Of a stretch of 64,000 bases of DNA, positions 1 through 9,546 are shown one piece after another. Location: contig NZ_BMLV01000001.1 in the NCBI RefSeq assembly GCF_014645495.1, forward strand, positions 479,996-543,995, given 5' to 3'. Each line of letters begins with the position of its first letter. Position 1 is the stretch's first letter. The notes beneath the pieces were generated by a model. It was not told where the DNA came from. It made no database searches and saw only the letters and a program-made list of their open reading frames with translations. A program made the translations under genes and the position numbers. The stretch is from Cloacibacterium rupense. GTDB lineage: Bacteria > Bacteroidota > Bacteroidia > Flavobacteriales > Weeksellaceae.

Positions 1-1670
1 ATTATGATTTAAAGGACGTATTAGGTGAAAATCACAAAATAAAATTATTGGTAGGTCAAGAATATATTGATTATCAATCTAATACTCTAACCAATACCGT
101 TCACGGTTTTCCAAAATTTTTCTCATTTCAAGATGCATTAAATCTATCATCTCAAGGAAAGCCACAGTCTGTTGATAATTTTTATTTTCCAGATGATAAG
201 TTATTGTCATTCTTTGGTAGATTAAATTATGATTTTAAAAATAGATATTTATTAACGGCAACATTCCGTGCAGATGGTTCTAGTAAATTTTTAGGCAACA
301 ACCGTTGGGGTTATTTCCCATCTGTTGCTCTAGCTTGGAAAATGAATGAAGAAAATTTCTTAAATGATGTTTCTTGGATTAAATTATTAAAATTAAGACT
401 AAGTTACGGGGAAGCAGGTAATAATAATATCCCTACAGGACAGACCATTCAACTATTCCAATCTTCTGCAAACTCTTGGATTAATAATGTTTTAAACTAT
501 TGGTCTGCATCCAAAATTTTAGCCAACCCAGATTTAAAATGGGAAACCACAGTCACACAAAATGTTGGTTTAGACTATGAACTATTTAATGGTAGACTAA
601 GTGGTTCAGTAGAAGCATACAAGAATAACGCTGAAGACTTATTAATTAGATTCCCAATTCCAGGTACTGGCTATGATTACCAATACAGAAATATGGGAGA
701 AACACAAAACACAGGTATAGAAGCATCATTAAATTTAGATGCCATCAGAAATTCAGACTATAATCTTAATTTCTCATTCAATATTGGTATTAATAAAAAT
801 GAAGTAAAATCATTAGGGATAATGAATAACTTCGGAGAATCTACCAACTGGGCTTCTACAGCTATTGGAAATGACTTTTTAGTAGAAGTTGGTAAACCAA
901 TAGGACAAATATATGGCTACAGAAATGATGGCAGATACGAAGTCTCAGATTTTGACTATAATGGTGGTGTTTATACTTTAAAATCTGGAATTGCAAACTC
1001 TTCTACCGTTGTAGGTACTGTAAAACCAGGCACTATGAAGCTTAAAGACATCAATAATGATGGAATTATTGATGCTAATGATAGAACCATTATAGGAAAC
1101 ACCAATCCAAAACACACGGGAGGTTTTGTAATTAATTCAACGATAAAAGACTTTGATATTTCTGCAGCATTTAACTGGAGTTATGGAAACGATGTCTATA
1201 ACGCAAATAAAATAGAATTTACAACTTCAACCGTATCTTCTCCTAATGGCCAATTTAGAAATTTAAGTGATGTAATGGCTGATGGAAGTAGATGGACTAA
1301 TATTGACCCTAACACTGGATCACTAGTTACAGATCCTGCAGCACTTACAGCACTTAATGCCAACACAACAATGTGGTCTCCATATATGTCAAGATATGTA
1401 CTAACAGATTGGGCAGTAGAAGATGGTTCCTTTATAAGACTTAATACGCTTACTGTGGGATATAGTTTACCAAAATCATTAGTTTCTAAACTAAAACTTA
1501 GCAAAATAAGATTTTATGCAACTGCAAATAATGTATTTATAATTACCAAGTATTCTGGATTAGACCCAGAGGTAAATACACGAAGAAATACACCTCTTAC
1601 ACCAGGTGTGGACTATTCACCATACCCTAAGAGTAGACAATATGTATTCGGATTGAATCTTAATTTCTAA
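1..1670 (+). CDS. SusC-like TonB-dependent outer-membrane transporter (5' end outside window)
   Basis: The frame is open from the first bases, so this is the C-terminal part (about 556 residues) of a SusC/RagA-type transporter. The visible 'start' is not real. Seen: the conserved barrel stretches RYLLTATFRADGSSKF and GYFPSVALAWKMNEENF, LRLSYGEAGNNNIPTGQ, and the terminal strand ending FGLNLNF with the C-terminal Phe typical of outer-membrane barrels. In this family the barrel imports oligosaccharides using TonB energy, with a SusD lipoprotein as lid. A SusD gene follows 43 bp downstream, so the pair is intact apart from the missing N-terminus. Substrate is inferred as pectin-derived oligosaccharide from the downstream GH43/PL10/CE8/PL1 genes. 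Confidence 0.95.
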   Translation, partial: YDLKDVLGENHKIKLLVGQEYIDYQSNTLTNTVHGFPKFFSFQDALNLSSQGKPQSVDNFYFPDDKLLSFFGRLNYDFKNRYLLTATFRADGSSKFLGNNRWGYFPSVALAWKMNEENFLNDVSWIKLLKLRLSYGEAGNNNIPTGQTIQLFQSSANSWINNVLNYWSASKILANPDLKWETTVTQNVGLDYELFNGRLSGSVEAYKNNAEDLLIRFPIPGTGYDYQYRNMGETQNTGIEASLNLDAIRNSDYNLNFSFNIGINKNEVKSLGIMNNFGESTNWASTAIGNDFLVEVGKPIGQIYGYRNDGRYEVSDFDYNGGVYTLKSGIANSSTVVGTVKPGTMKLKDINNDGIIDANDRTIIGNTNPKHTGGFVINSTIKDFDISAAFNWSYGNDVYNANKIEFTTSTVSSPNGQFRNLSDVMADGSRWTNIDPNTGSLVTDPAALTALNANTTMWSPYMSRYVLTDWAVEDGSFIRLNTLTVGYSLPKSLVSKLKLSKIRFYATANNVFIITKYSGLDPEVNTRRNTPLTPGVDYSPYPKSRQYVFGLNLNF

Positions 1671-1713
1671 AACTTACAGATTAATATTTAAAATTAATTA
1701 AAAAAATTAAAAA

Positions 1714-3501
1714 ATGAAATCAATTATAAAATACACTGGAATTGCAATATTGCTATCACTTTCCTCTTGTAAAGATTTTGCTGATGAAACACTAACGTCA
1801 GAATCAAAGTCTGCTCTTGATGAATCTGTAATTTTTTCTAATGCAGGCTTAGCACAAGGTGCTGTAGATGGCATTAAAATTCCTTTTGGTGAAACCAACT
1901 CTTACAGAGGAAGATTATTGTCATGGTATGGTATGAATACAGATGTTGAGTGGTATAATTCATCTGAATCTACTTCTAATGATAATGCAGACTTATGCGT
2001 TTATGATACAAAACCCACCAACAGTCAAATGAATACCGCTAATAACGCTTGGGCTATGATGTATCAGGGTATAGAGAGAGCTAATATTTGCATTAGAGGT
2101 CTTAGAAACTATGGTAATCCTACACCAGGTTCAGAACTTGGCTATTTGTTAGGAGAATCACTAACGCTCAGAGCCATTTATTACGCAGATTTACTTAAAA
2201 CTTGGGGCGATGTTCCAGCTCGTTTTGAACCAATAAATACAGAAACTTTATATCTTCCTAAAACCAATAGAGATGTAATTTACAAACAACTTATAAAAGA
2301 CTTAGGAGAAGCAGCAGAATTAGTTCCTTGGCCTAATTCATCTACTGCAACTTCTTCTGTTGAGAGAATAAATAAAGCTTTTGTAAAAGGTTTAAGAGCT
2401 AGATTAGCACTGGCAGCAAGTGGATACCAACAGTATCCTGATGCTATCAGGAGAAGTACAGACCCAGATTTATCAGTAGATAAAATGTATGCTTTAGCTC
2501 TTAAAGAATGTAGAGATGTAATCAGTAGTGGTAGTGCAAAACTAGAAACTTCTTTCGAAACATTCTGGAAAAAATATAACCAAGAAGTTTTAACTGCAGG
2601 CAATGAATCTCTTTGGGAAATACCTTTCTCTCCTGGTAGAGGTCGTATGTTGTTTACCTTTGCAGTTAATCACACTTCCAATGATCAATTTCATCAAAAT
2701 GGAAGTAACAGAGGCGGACAAGGAGGTCCATTACCTACAGTTTTTTATGATTATGACGAAAAAGACACCAGAAGAAATGTAACTTGTGTTCCTTACAAAT
2801 GGGGTGCTGCTGTTAATGGTATTGCAAAACAACAATTGGGCGCACTAAACAGATGGTATTTTGGGAAATATAGATATGAATGGATGACACGTCTTGTTAC
2901 TTCTACTAACGATGATGGTGTAAACAAAATTTACATGAGATATGCCGAAATTTTATTAATGGCTGCAGAAACAGCTAACGAATTAGAAGGTCCTACAAGT
3001 GCAGCTCCATACCTTAAACAACTCAGAAATAGAGCTTTTGCAGTAGCAGATAGACCTATAAAAGTAGAAAATTATGTTAACGGTCTTACTTCAAAACAAG
3101 CAATGTTTAACGCTATTGTAGATGAGCACAAATTCGAATTTACAGGTGAGATGGAACGTAAGCAGGCTCTAATTAGATGGAATCTTTTAGGTGATAAAAT
3201 GCTAGAAGCAAAAAATAAATTAACAGACCTCAAAAACCGCGCAGGACTATATGCTGATGTACCTTCTACTCTATATTTCAAGTATAATACAGATAATATT
3301 TCACTTATTATTTATGGTCTAAACAGAGGAGAGGTTACCAATCCTGGAACCGGATGGACTTCATTTGATTGGAGTTCTATTACAGATTCTAAAATTAACT
3401 CTCTTTACAGAAGAGACCCAAATACAAGACAATATTGGCCAATTTGGCAAGTTTTTATAGACTCTAGTAATGGTCAACTTAAAAACGATTACGGATATTA
3501 G
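1714..3501 (+). CDS. SusD/RagB-like surface glycan-binding lipoprotein
   Basis: A 595-residue SusD family lipoprotein. Seen: a type II signal ending LSLSSC with the lipidated Cys at residue 19, the TPR-type N-terminal helices (RANICIRGLRNYG, YYADLLKTWGDVPA), the C-terminal family stretch YAEILLMAAETANEL, and ERKQALIRWN near residue 490. SusD proteins cap the SusC barrel and bind the target glycan. The gene sits directly after the SusC gene and is followed by a hairpin with a T-run before the GH43 gene, so SusC/SusD may be made in excess of the enzymes. Binding to pectin or its side chains is inferred from neighbours only. Confidence 0.95.
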   Translation: MKSIIKYTGIAILLSLSSCKDFADETLTSESKSALDESVIFSNAGLAQGAVDGIKIPFGETNSYRGRLLSWYGMNTDVEWYNSSESTSNDNADLCVYDTKPTNSQMNTANNAWAMMYQGIERANICIRGLRNYGNPTPGSELGYLLGESLTLRAIYYADLLKTWGDVPARFEPINTETLYLPKTNRDVIYKQLIKDLGEAAELVPWPNSSTATSSVERINKAFVKGLRARLALAASGYQQYPDAIRRSTDPDLSVDKMYALALKECRDVISSGSAKLETSFETFWKKYNQEVLTAGNESLWEIPFSPGRGRMLFTFAVNHTSNDQFHQNGSNRGGQGGPLPTVFYDYDEKDTRRNVTCVPYKWGAAVNGIAKQQLGALNRWYFGKYRYEWMTRLVTSTNDDGVNKIYMRYAEILLMAAETANELEGPTSAAPYLKQLRNRAFAVADRPIKVENYVNGLTSKQAMFNAIVDEHKFEFTGEMERKQALIRWNLLGDKMLEAKNKLTDLKNRAGLYADVPSTLYFKYNTDNISLIIYGLNRGEVTNPGTGWTSFDWSSITDSKINSLYRRDPNTRQYWPIWQVFIDSSNGQLKNDYGY

Positions 3502-3520
3502 GATTAATTATTTTTAAACT

Positions 3521-3579
3521 AAACTTGTCATTAATTTTTTAAGTGATACTTTTTAAATTAATTGACAAGTTTTTTATTT
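3521..3579 (+). terminator. Hairpin plus T-run between susD and GH43 gene
   Basis: Arms AAACTTGTCA (3521-3530) and TGACAAGTTT (3563-3572) are exact reverse complements. They are extended inward by TTAATTT/AAATTAA with one bulge, with a loop of about 17 nt, and TTTATTTT follows. The T-run ends 10 nt before the GH43 start codon, so it may act as a partial terminator inside the locus. Confidence 0.6.
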
Positions 3580-3589
3580 TACTCTCAAA

Positions 3590-5206
3590 ATGTATAAGTT
3601 TCAACTCTTATTTTTTGCATTGATAATTTCTTATTTAAATGGTCAAAATTTAGATAAAAACAACCCTATTCTCTACAATGCAGATAATGATAACGGAACA
3701 TATACCAATCCTATTTTATACAGTGATTATTCTGACCCTGATGTAATTTTAGTTGGTGACAAATATTATATGACGGCTTCATCTTTTAATTGTGTGCCAG
3801 GATTGCCAATTCTAGAATCTTATGATTTGGTTAATTGGCAAATCATAGGGTACGCATTAAACAACAATATCCCTGTAGAAAAATACTCTAATCCGCAACA
3901 CGGAAACGGAGTTTGGGCACCTTGTATAAGGTTTCATGATAATTATTTTTACATCTATTATCCAGATCCTGATTATGGTATTTATATGATTAAATCTAAA
4001 AAACCAAAAGAATCTTGGTCTGAACCTATTTTAGTAAAAGCAGGAAAGGGATTAATTGACCCTACTCCACTTTGGGATAATGATGGCAAAACATATCTAG
4101 CATTTGCATTTGCAGGAAGTAGAGCTGGCATTAAAAGTATTCTCGCAATTTGCACCATGAATACAGAAGGAACAAAGGCAAATAATGATGATGTTTTAAT
4201 CATAGATGGGCACCAAGACGAACCAACAATTGAAGGTCCTAAACTATACAAAAAAGATAATTTTTATTACATTTTTGCACCTGCTGGTGGTGTTTCTACA
4301 GGATGGCAAACAGTGCTACGTTCCAAAAATATTTTTGGTCCTTACGAAAAAAAGAAAGTTCTACAACAAGGGAAAACCAATATTAATGGACCTCACCAAG
4401 GAGCTTGGGTTCAAACTCCAAGCGGTGAAGATTGGTTCATACACTTTCAAGACAAAGGTGCTTTAGGGAGAATTGTTCATCTACAACCAATGAAATGGAA
4501 AAATGATTGGCCAATTATTGGTAATGACACTGATAATGACGGCATAGGAGAACCTTTATTAACATATAAAAAACCAAACGTAGGAAAAAATTACCCTAGA
4601 ATTTCACCACCTACTTCTGATGAATTTAATGTACCAAAATTTGGTTTACAATGGCAATGGCATGCAAATTCAAAAATCAATTGGGGCTTACCCAGCAGTT
4701 TAGGGTACTATCTTCTCAACTGTATTCCCAAAACATCTAATTATAAAAATTTGTTTGATGCACCTAATTTATTTTTACAAAAAATCTCTTCACCCAATTT
4801 TATTGCTACTACCAAAATTTCTAATTTCATTAAAAATGAAGAAGAATTTGGTTTGGTATTAATGGGAATAGACTATTCTTATCTTAGAGTAAAGAAAATA
4901 AATGGTAAATTATTTATTTCTCAAATTATCTGCCAAAACGCAGACAAGAAAACTGAAGAACAAGAAATAAATACCACAGAAATTAAAAGCGAAGAAATCT
5001 ATTTACGAGTTAAAATAACTGAAGATGGCAAAGGTATATTTTCTTATAGTGAAGACCAATCAAACTATAAAACTATTGGTAATGTTTTCTCTATAAAACA
5101 AGGAAAATGGATTGGCGCAAAAATAGGATATATAGCCCAAAGAGAAGGTTTTATAAATGACTCAGGATATATTAAAATAGATTGGATTAGATTCGAAAAA
5201 ATATGA
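3590..5206 (+). CDS. Glycoside hydrolase family 43 (arabinofuranosidase/xylosidase type)
   Basis: 538 residues: signal peptide (about 1-18), five-bladed GH43 propeller (about 38-330), then a concanavalin-like C-terminal beta-sandwich (about 340-538). Catalytic residues can be read off: base Asp49 in SDPD, pKa-modulating Asp158 in IDPTP, and acid Glu215 in IEGPKLY. Further family signatures are MTASSFNCVPGLPI and HQGAW. GH43 enzymes with this C-terminal sandwich remove L-arabinose or D-xylose from side chains. Beside pectinases the likely job is trimming pectin side chains, but specificity cannot be read from the sequence. No lipobox or T9SS tail is visible, so the periplasm is likely. It overlaps the PL10 gene by 4 nt (ATGA). 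Confidence 0.93.
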   Translation: MYKFQLLFFALIISYLNGQNLDKNNPILYNADNDNGTYTNPILYSDYSDPDVILVGDKYYMTASSFNCVPGLPILESYDLVNWQIIGYALNNNIPVEKYSNPQHGNGVWAPCIRFHDNYFYIYYPDPDYGIYMIKSKKPKESWSEPILVKAGKGLIDPTPLWDNDGKTYLAFAFAGSRAGIKSILAICTMNTEGTKANNDDVLIIDGHQDEPTIEGPKLYKKDNFYYIFAPAGGVSTGWQTVLRSKNIFGPYEKKKVLQQGKTNINGPHQGAWVQTPSGEDWFIHFQDKGALGRIVHLQPMKWKNDWPIIGNDTDNDGIGEPLLTYKKPNVGKNYPRISPPTSDEFNVPKFGLQWQWHANSKINWGLPSSLGYYLLNCIPKTSNYKNLFDAPNLFLQKISSPNFIATTKISNFIKNEEEFGLVLMGIDYSYLRVKKINGKLFISQIICQNADKKTEEQEINTTEIKSEEIYLRVKITEDGKGIFSYSEDQSNYKTIGNVFSIKQGKWIGAKIGYIAQREGFINDSGYIKIDWIRFEKI

Positions 5207-6288
5207 AAATCATTAAAATTATATTCACGATTCTCCTAATTCTAATTGGTTTATCATTAAAAGCTCAAGTCCATTCTAAGTCTTGGAAAAATATCATATT
5301 TAATGAGAGTGATGCTTGGTATAACTCTCTTCAAGCAAAGGAAATTGCAGATAATGTACTGTTGTATCAAAAAAATAATGGTGGCTGGCCCAAAAATATT
5401 GAAATGCAAAATAAACTGACCATTTCTGAAATTGAAGATTTAAAAAGCAAAAAAAACAATTTAACAGAATGTACAATAGACAATGGTGCTACCACGCAAG
5501 AAATGATTTTTCTATCAAAAATTTATAAAAATCATCCAGACAAAAAATACAAAAAGGCTTTCATTAAAGGATTAAAATACTTATTGAATGCACAATACAA
5601 AAACGGAGGTTGGCCCCAATTTTATCCTTTAAAAAAAGGGTATTATACCAATATTACTTATAATGATGATGCTATTACCAATGTATTGTTTCTTTTCAAA
5701 GAAATTATAGATCAACAAGAATCTTATCCAATCCCTATCCCCAATAGAATTAAGAAAAAAGTATTTTTTAGCTTTAAAATTGGAATCGATTGCATTATAA
5801 AAACTCAATATAAACAAAATGGAATTTTAACATCTTGGTGCGCCCAGCACGATGAAAACACATTGCTACCATCTAAAGCAAGAGCTTTTGAACTACCTTC
5901 ACTAAGCGGACAAGAATCGGCGAAAATAGTTTTATTGTTAATGTCGATTAAACATCCTTCAGAAGATGTAATTAATGCGGTGAATAGTGCTGTAAAATGG
6001 TTTGAAAAAACCAAAATTTCAAACATAAAAATTGAAACCATAGAAATAGAAAATGGTAAAACAGACAAAATGGTTGTAAAAAGTGAAAACACAGAACCAC
6101 TCTGGGCAAGATTTATGAATTTAGAAGACAATAGACCTTTCTTCTGTGATAGAACTGGGATGAAAAAATACGCACTAAACGAAATTAGCTATGAAAGAAG
6201 AAACGGATACAATTGGTACACCAATAAACCAAATGATGTCCTAAAAAAATATAAAACGTGGTTGGAAACATTAAATAAAACATACTAA
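5203..6288 (+). CDS. Pectate lyase, polysaccharide lyase family 10
   Basis: 361 residues with a signal peptide cleaved near KAQ (about 22). PL10 enzymes cut polygalacturonate by beta-elimination with Ca2+, giving unsaturated oligomers. Seen: the family repeats LYQKNNGGWPKNI (55-66), TIDNGATTQEM, NAQYKNGGWPQFYPL (129-143), ITYNDDA (151-157), and the active-site region KARAFELPSLSGQES (225-239), whose Arg is the expected Bronsted base. Length fits the catalytic core of the family with no added module. It is translationally coupled to the GH43 gene by a 4-nt overlap. The CE8 gene starts 20 nt downstream, so lyase and esterase are probably made together. Confidence 0.93.
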   Translation: MKIIKIIFTILLILIGLSLKAQVHSKSWKNIIFNESDAWYNSLQAKEIADNVLLYQKNNGGWPKNIEMQNKLTISEIEDLKSKKNNLTECTIDNGATTQEMIFLSKIYKNHPDKKYKKAFIKGLKYLLNAQYKNGGWPQFYPLKKGYYTNITYNDDAITNVLFLFKEIIDQQESYPIPIPNRIKKKVFFSFKIGIDCIIKTQYKQNGILTSWCAQHDENTLLPSKARAFELPSLSGQESAKIVLLLMSIKHPSEDVINAVNSAVKWFEKTKISNIKIETIEIENGKTDKMVVKSENTEPLWARFMNLEDNRPFFCDRTGMKKYALNEISYERRNGYNWYTNKPNDVLKKYKTWLETLNKTY

Positions 6289-6308
6289 ATGCACAAATAC
6301 TAATTATT

Positions 6309-9300
6309 ATGAAAAAAATTATTTTACTTTTTTCTTTCTTAATGTTCTCATTAAGCAATGCCCAACTCATAGATGTTTGGGATTTTGGCGCTGTTCAATT
6401 AGACAATAGCACTTACAACAATATGCTAGATGAAAATGCAATTAATGCATGGTATAGTGGTGTAACACCAGGAACATCAGGTAAGACATTGCCAAATTTC
6501 ACATCAGGCATTTTATCTTGGGTGGGAAATCCTACAAGTGATAGATTAAGAACCTCCAACACCAATCTCACAAGATACGACACCAATACAGCAAGCGTAA
6601 CTGCATACACTGGTAGGGTTTATGCAAATGGAACAATAACTTTTAGCGGTGGTCTACCTTCAACTAGATATATTAAAATGAATCTTAACGAAGATGATGA
6701 ATTAACTGTAATTGCAAGATGTGACACAGGAACAGGAACTCTTACGTTTGTAAATGAGTCTAATCCTTCTGCACAATCAGATGTGGTAAATACAACTTCT
6801 ACAGCTGGAGCAGTAACTACAGCAGTTTTTGTAGCAAAAACATCTGGAACGTACAGAATTGCTGATTCTTCACAAAAAGAAAGTTTCTTTAGAATTTACA
6901 GAAAACAAGCAACTTATACTTCTGTATCTGGAAATATTGACACTAGTAATGCAGTTGGTATCCCTAGCAGTTATTCACTGGTATTTACCAATACCGCTGG
7001 AAAAACTTGGACTGTACCAATAAATTCTAATAATTACAGCGCTAGTCTTCCTATAGGATATACTTATAGTCTAAGTCTAGTAGGAGCTAATGGTTATATA
7101 ATTACTTCAGGAGCTTCTGTAAATACCACCGGAGCTTCTTCTACTCTATCAAACAATATCGCTATTACTAAGGTTACATTAGAAAATCTCTCTGGAAATA
7201 TTACTGGTTTAGGAACTTCTATTTCCAATTTAGGATTAACCTTTACACCTGCCCCTGCAAGCGGTAGTGTCTATGTTCCTACTCCTATTATAAATACAGC
7301 TAATAGTACATATTCCGTTAATTTAGACCAAAATATACCTTACACCATCACGACAACGGGAGTAAATGATTATCAGATTTCGCCATCTTCTGTTAATATA
7401 TCTGCCAATACAATTTCAGATTTATCGTTTACTGCAAAACCTGTTTTCCCGATTACTATCAATGCTTCTGGACTTACAACTGCTCAACAAGCGAGTCTTC
7501 AATTAAAATTTACAAATATTAACGAAGCAGGTTATGTTTACACATTTTCTGATATCAATAATATTAGTTTAAGAAATGGAACTTATAAAATTGAAGCTTT
7601 AGGATTAGATAACTATCCTGTAGAATTAGCACTTACTTCTAATCTAGTAGTAAATAATGGTGCAGCTTCTAAAACAATAACTTTTCAACCAGTTACCAAA
7701 TGGTCTTTTGATGACAAAGGTTTTAGTAGCAATACCACAGTATATTACAAAGGAATGCAATTGAACGGAACTGTTTCTGGAAGACAATCCCAAGGTGATT
7801 TAACGGCTAACTCTGGTGCAACAATTTTAGTTCCTATTACAGCTGGACAAAAAGTTTTGGTATACTTTTATTATGCAGCTAATTTTTCAATTGACGGTGG
7901 TAATACCATCAGTACAACTTCTGGTAGTACTTCTAACATAGAAAATACACAATACATATACAATGGTTCTACAGATGGTTTTGTAACAATTTCTGTAGGC
8001 GGTACTGGAACCAGTTATTTTACTGAAATAAAAGTAGTTCCAAATGTTACCTATACTCCTACCATCACTGTAGGAAATAACAAACAATACCAAACCATTA
8101 ATGCTGCACTAGATGCAATAACAAATATGGTAAGACCTAACAACGAAAGAGTAACCATAGAAATTGATCCGGGAAATTATGAAGAAATGTTGGTAATTAC
8201 TCAGCCTAACATTACCTTAAAAAATGCATCTTCTTCACCTAATACCAATGTCTTAAATAAAGGAGTAAACATAGACCCTAATGCCGTTAGAATCACATCT
8301 TACTATGGCCATGGATACAATTACTATAGCATGGCAAACAACCAAAAATGGAATCAAAATACATTAAATGTCAATTTGCAAAACGGTAATTATTCTTATT
8401 CTAATACAGGCGCAGGTACTACCAACGGTTCTTATTGGAATGCTACGGTAGTTGTAAATGCCAATGGTTTCCAAGCAGAAAATATAATTTTTGAAAATTC
8501 TTTTAATCAATATATTTCTCTTAAAGAATCGCAAGACGTAGTAGTTCCTTGGTCATCTGGTACACCAGGAGCTAGACCTACTACTTTCGGTGATGTAGCA
8601 GTACAACAAAGAAGCTACGTAGAAAGAGCTGCTGCAATTGCATTTGCCAATAATACAGATAAAGCGATACTCAATAATTGTAAAGTAATAGGAAGACAAG
8701 ATACATTCTTCGGAGGTGTAGGTGCTAGAGTTGTAGTTTATAAAGGTGAGATATTAGGTGCAGTAGATTACATTTTCGGAGGAATGACAGCAGTTTTCTA
8801 CAAAACAAAACTAATAATGAATGTTACTGATGCTACCAATGATTTGGCATATATTACTGCAGCACAGCAAAGTTCTGGTCGCGGATATTTAATGTACGCA
8901 TGTACAATAACTTCTACCACTGCTGGTGTAGATACCAATTCTAACTATAGAGCAAATCCTGGATATTTTGGCAGACCTTGGCAAGCAAATACAAGTGAAG
9001 TAGTTTTTTATAATACAACTATCGAAACATCTAACAATCCTAATTCTGCTAGAACCACTGCTACAAAATCATTAATTGTACCAATCGGCTGGAATAATTC
9101 TTTAGGGGGAACATCATCTGGAATGTATGAATATGGAACTACAGAGCAATCAGGTGTTGATAATTCATCTAATCGTGCAACTTGGGCTACATACCTTACT
9201 AATCCTATTTTGAATGATGGTACACCAATTACAGCATTTAACTTCACAAAAGGAAATGACAATTGGGACCCAATATCAATCTTGGATAACAATGGTACTT

Positions 9301-9536
9301 TAAATACAAATAATACCATAGAAAAACCTTCCACAAAAATTTATAGTATTGGCAATGATTTATTAATCTCGAACATTAAAAACAATACCAAAATAAATAT
9401 TTACAACATCTCTGGAAGTTTACAAAAAACTCTGAATGTAAATAAAGAAACAAAATTGACACTGCCAAAAGGTATTTGGATAGTAACAGCTCAATCTATA
9501 GAAGGTCTCTCTTCAACAAAAGTATTAATCAAATAA
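6309..9536 (+). CDS. Giant multidomain pectinesterase (CE8) with T9SS tail
   Basis: 1075 residues, about three times a plain CE8. Order: signal peptide (1-19), a WDF-starting binding-type beta-sandwich (about 21-200), three Fn3/Carboxypeptidase-regulatory-like repeats (about 203-460, each ending near a SGNI- or hydrophobic-rich turn), a second WSF-starting sandwich (about 464-583), the CE8 beta-helix (about 585-960), and a type A T9SS sorting domain (about 1003-1075, ending KVLIK). Catalytic residues: Asp798 in GRQDTF, nucleophile Asp820 in VDYIFGG, and Arg889 in YFGRPW. It demethylates homogalacturonan so lyases can act. The T9SS tail implies export across the outer membrane. PL1 follows after 10 nt. 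Confidence 0.93.
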   Translation: MKKIILLFSFLMFSLSNAQLIDVWDFGAVQLDNSTYNNMLDENAINAWYSGVTPGTSGKTLPNFTSGILSWVGNPTSDRLRTSNTNLTRYDTNTASVTAYTGRVYANGTITFSGGLPSTRYIKMNLNEDDELTVIARCDTGTGTLTFVNESNPSAQSDVVNTTSTAGAVTTAVFVAKTSGTYRIADSSQKESFFRIYRKQATYTSVSGNIDTSNAVGIPSSYSLVFTNTAGKTWTVPINSNNYSASLPIGYTYSLSLVGANGYIITSGASVNTTGASSTLSNNIAITKVTLENLSGNITGLGTSISNLGLTFTPAPASGSVYVPTPIINTANSTYSVNLDQNIPYTITTTGVNDYQISPSSVNISANTISDLSFTAKPVFPITINASGLTTAQQASLQLKFTNINEAGYVYTFSDINNISLRNGTYKIEALGLDNYPVELALTSNLVVNNGAASKTITFQPVTKWSFDDKGFSSNTTVYYKGMQLNGTVSGRQSQGDLTANSGATILVPITAGQKVLVYFYYAANFSIDGGNTISTTSGSTSNIENTQYIYNGSTDGFVTISVGGTGTSYFTEIKVVPNVTYTPTITVGNNKQYQTINAALDAITNMVRPNNERVTIEIDPGNYEEMLVITQPNITLKNASSSPNTNVLNKGVNIDPNAVRITSYYGHGYNYYSMANNQKWNQNTLNVNLQNGNYSYSNTGAGTTNGSYWNATVVVNANGFQAENIIFENSFNQYISLKESQDVVVPWSSGTPGARPTTFGDVAVQQRSYVERAAAIAFANNTDKAILNNCKVIGRQDTFFGGVGARVVVYKGEILGAVDYIFGGMTAVFYKTKLIMNVTDATNDLAYITAAQQSSGRGYLMYACTITSTTAGVDTNSNYRANPGYFGRPWQANTSEVVFYNTTIETSNNPNSARTTATKSLIVPIGWNNSLGGTSSGMYEYGTTEQSGVDNSSNRATWATYLTNPILNDGTPITAFNFTKGNDNWDPISILDNNGTLNTNNTIEKPSTKIYSIGNDLLISNIKNNTKINIYNISGSLQKTLNVNKETKLTLPKGIWIVTAQSIEGLSSTKVLIK

Positions 9537-9546
9537 AAAGTAGTAA

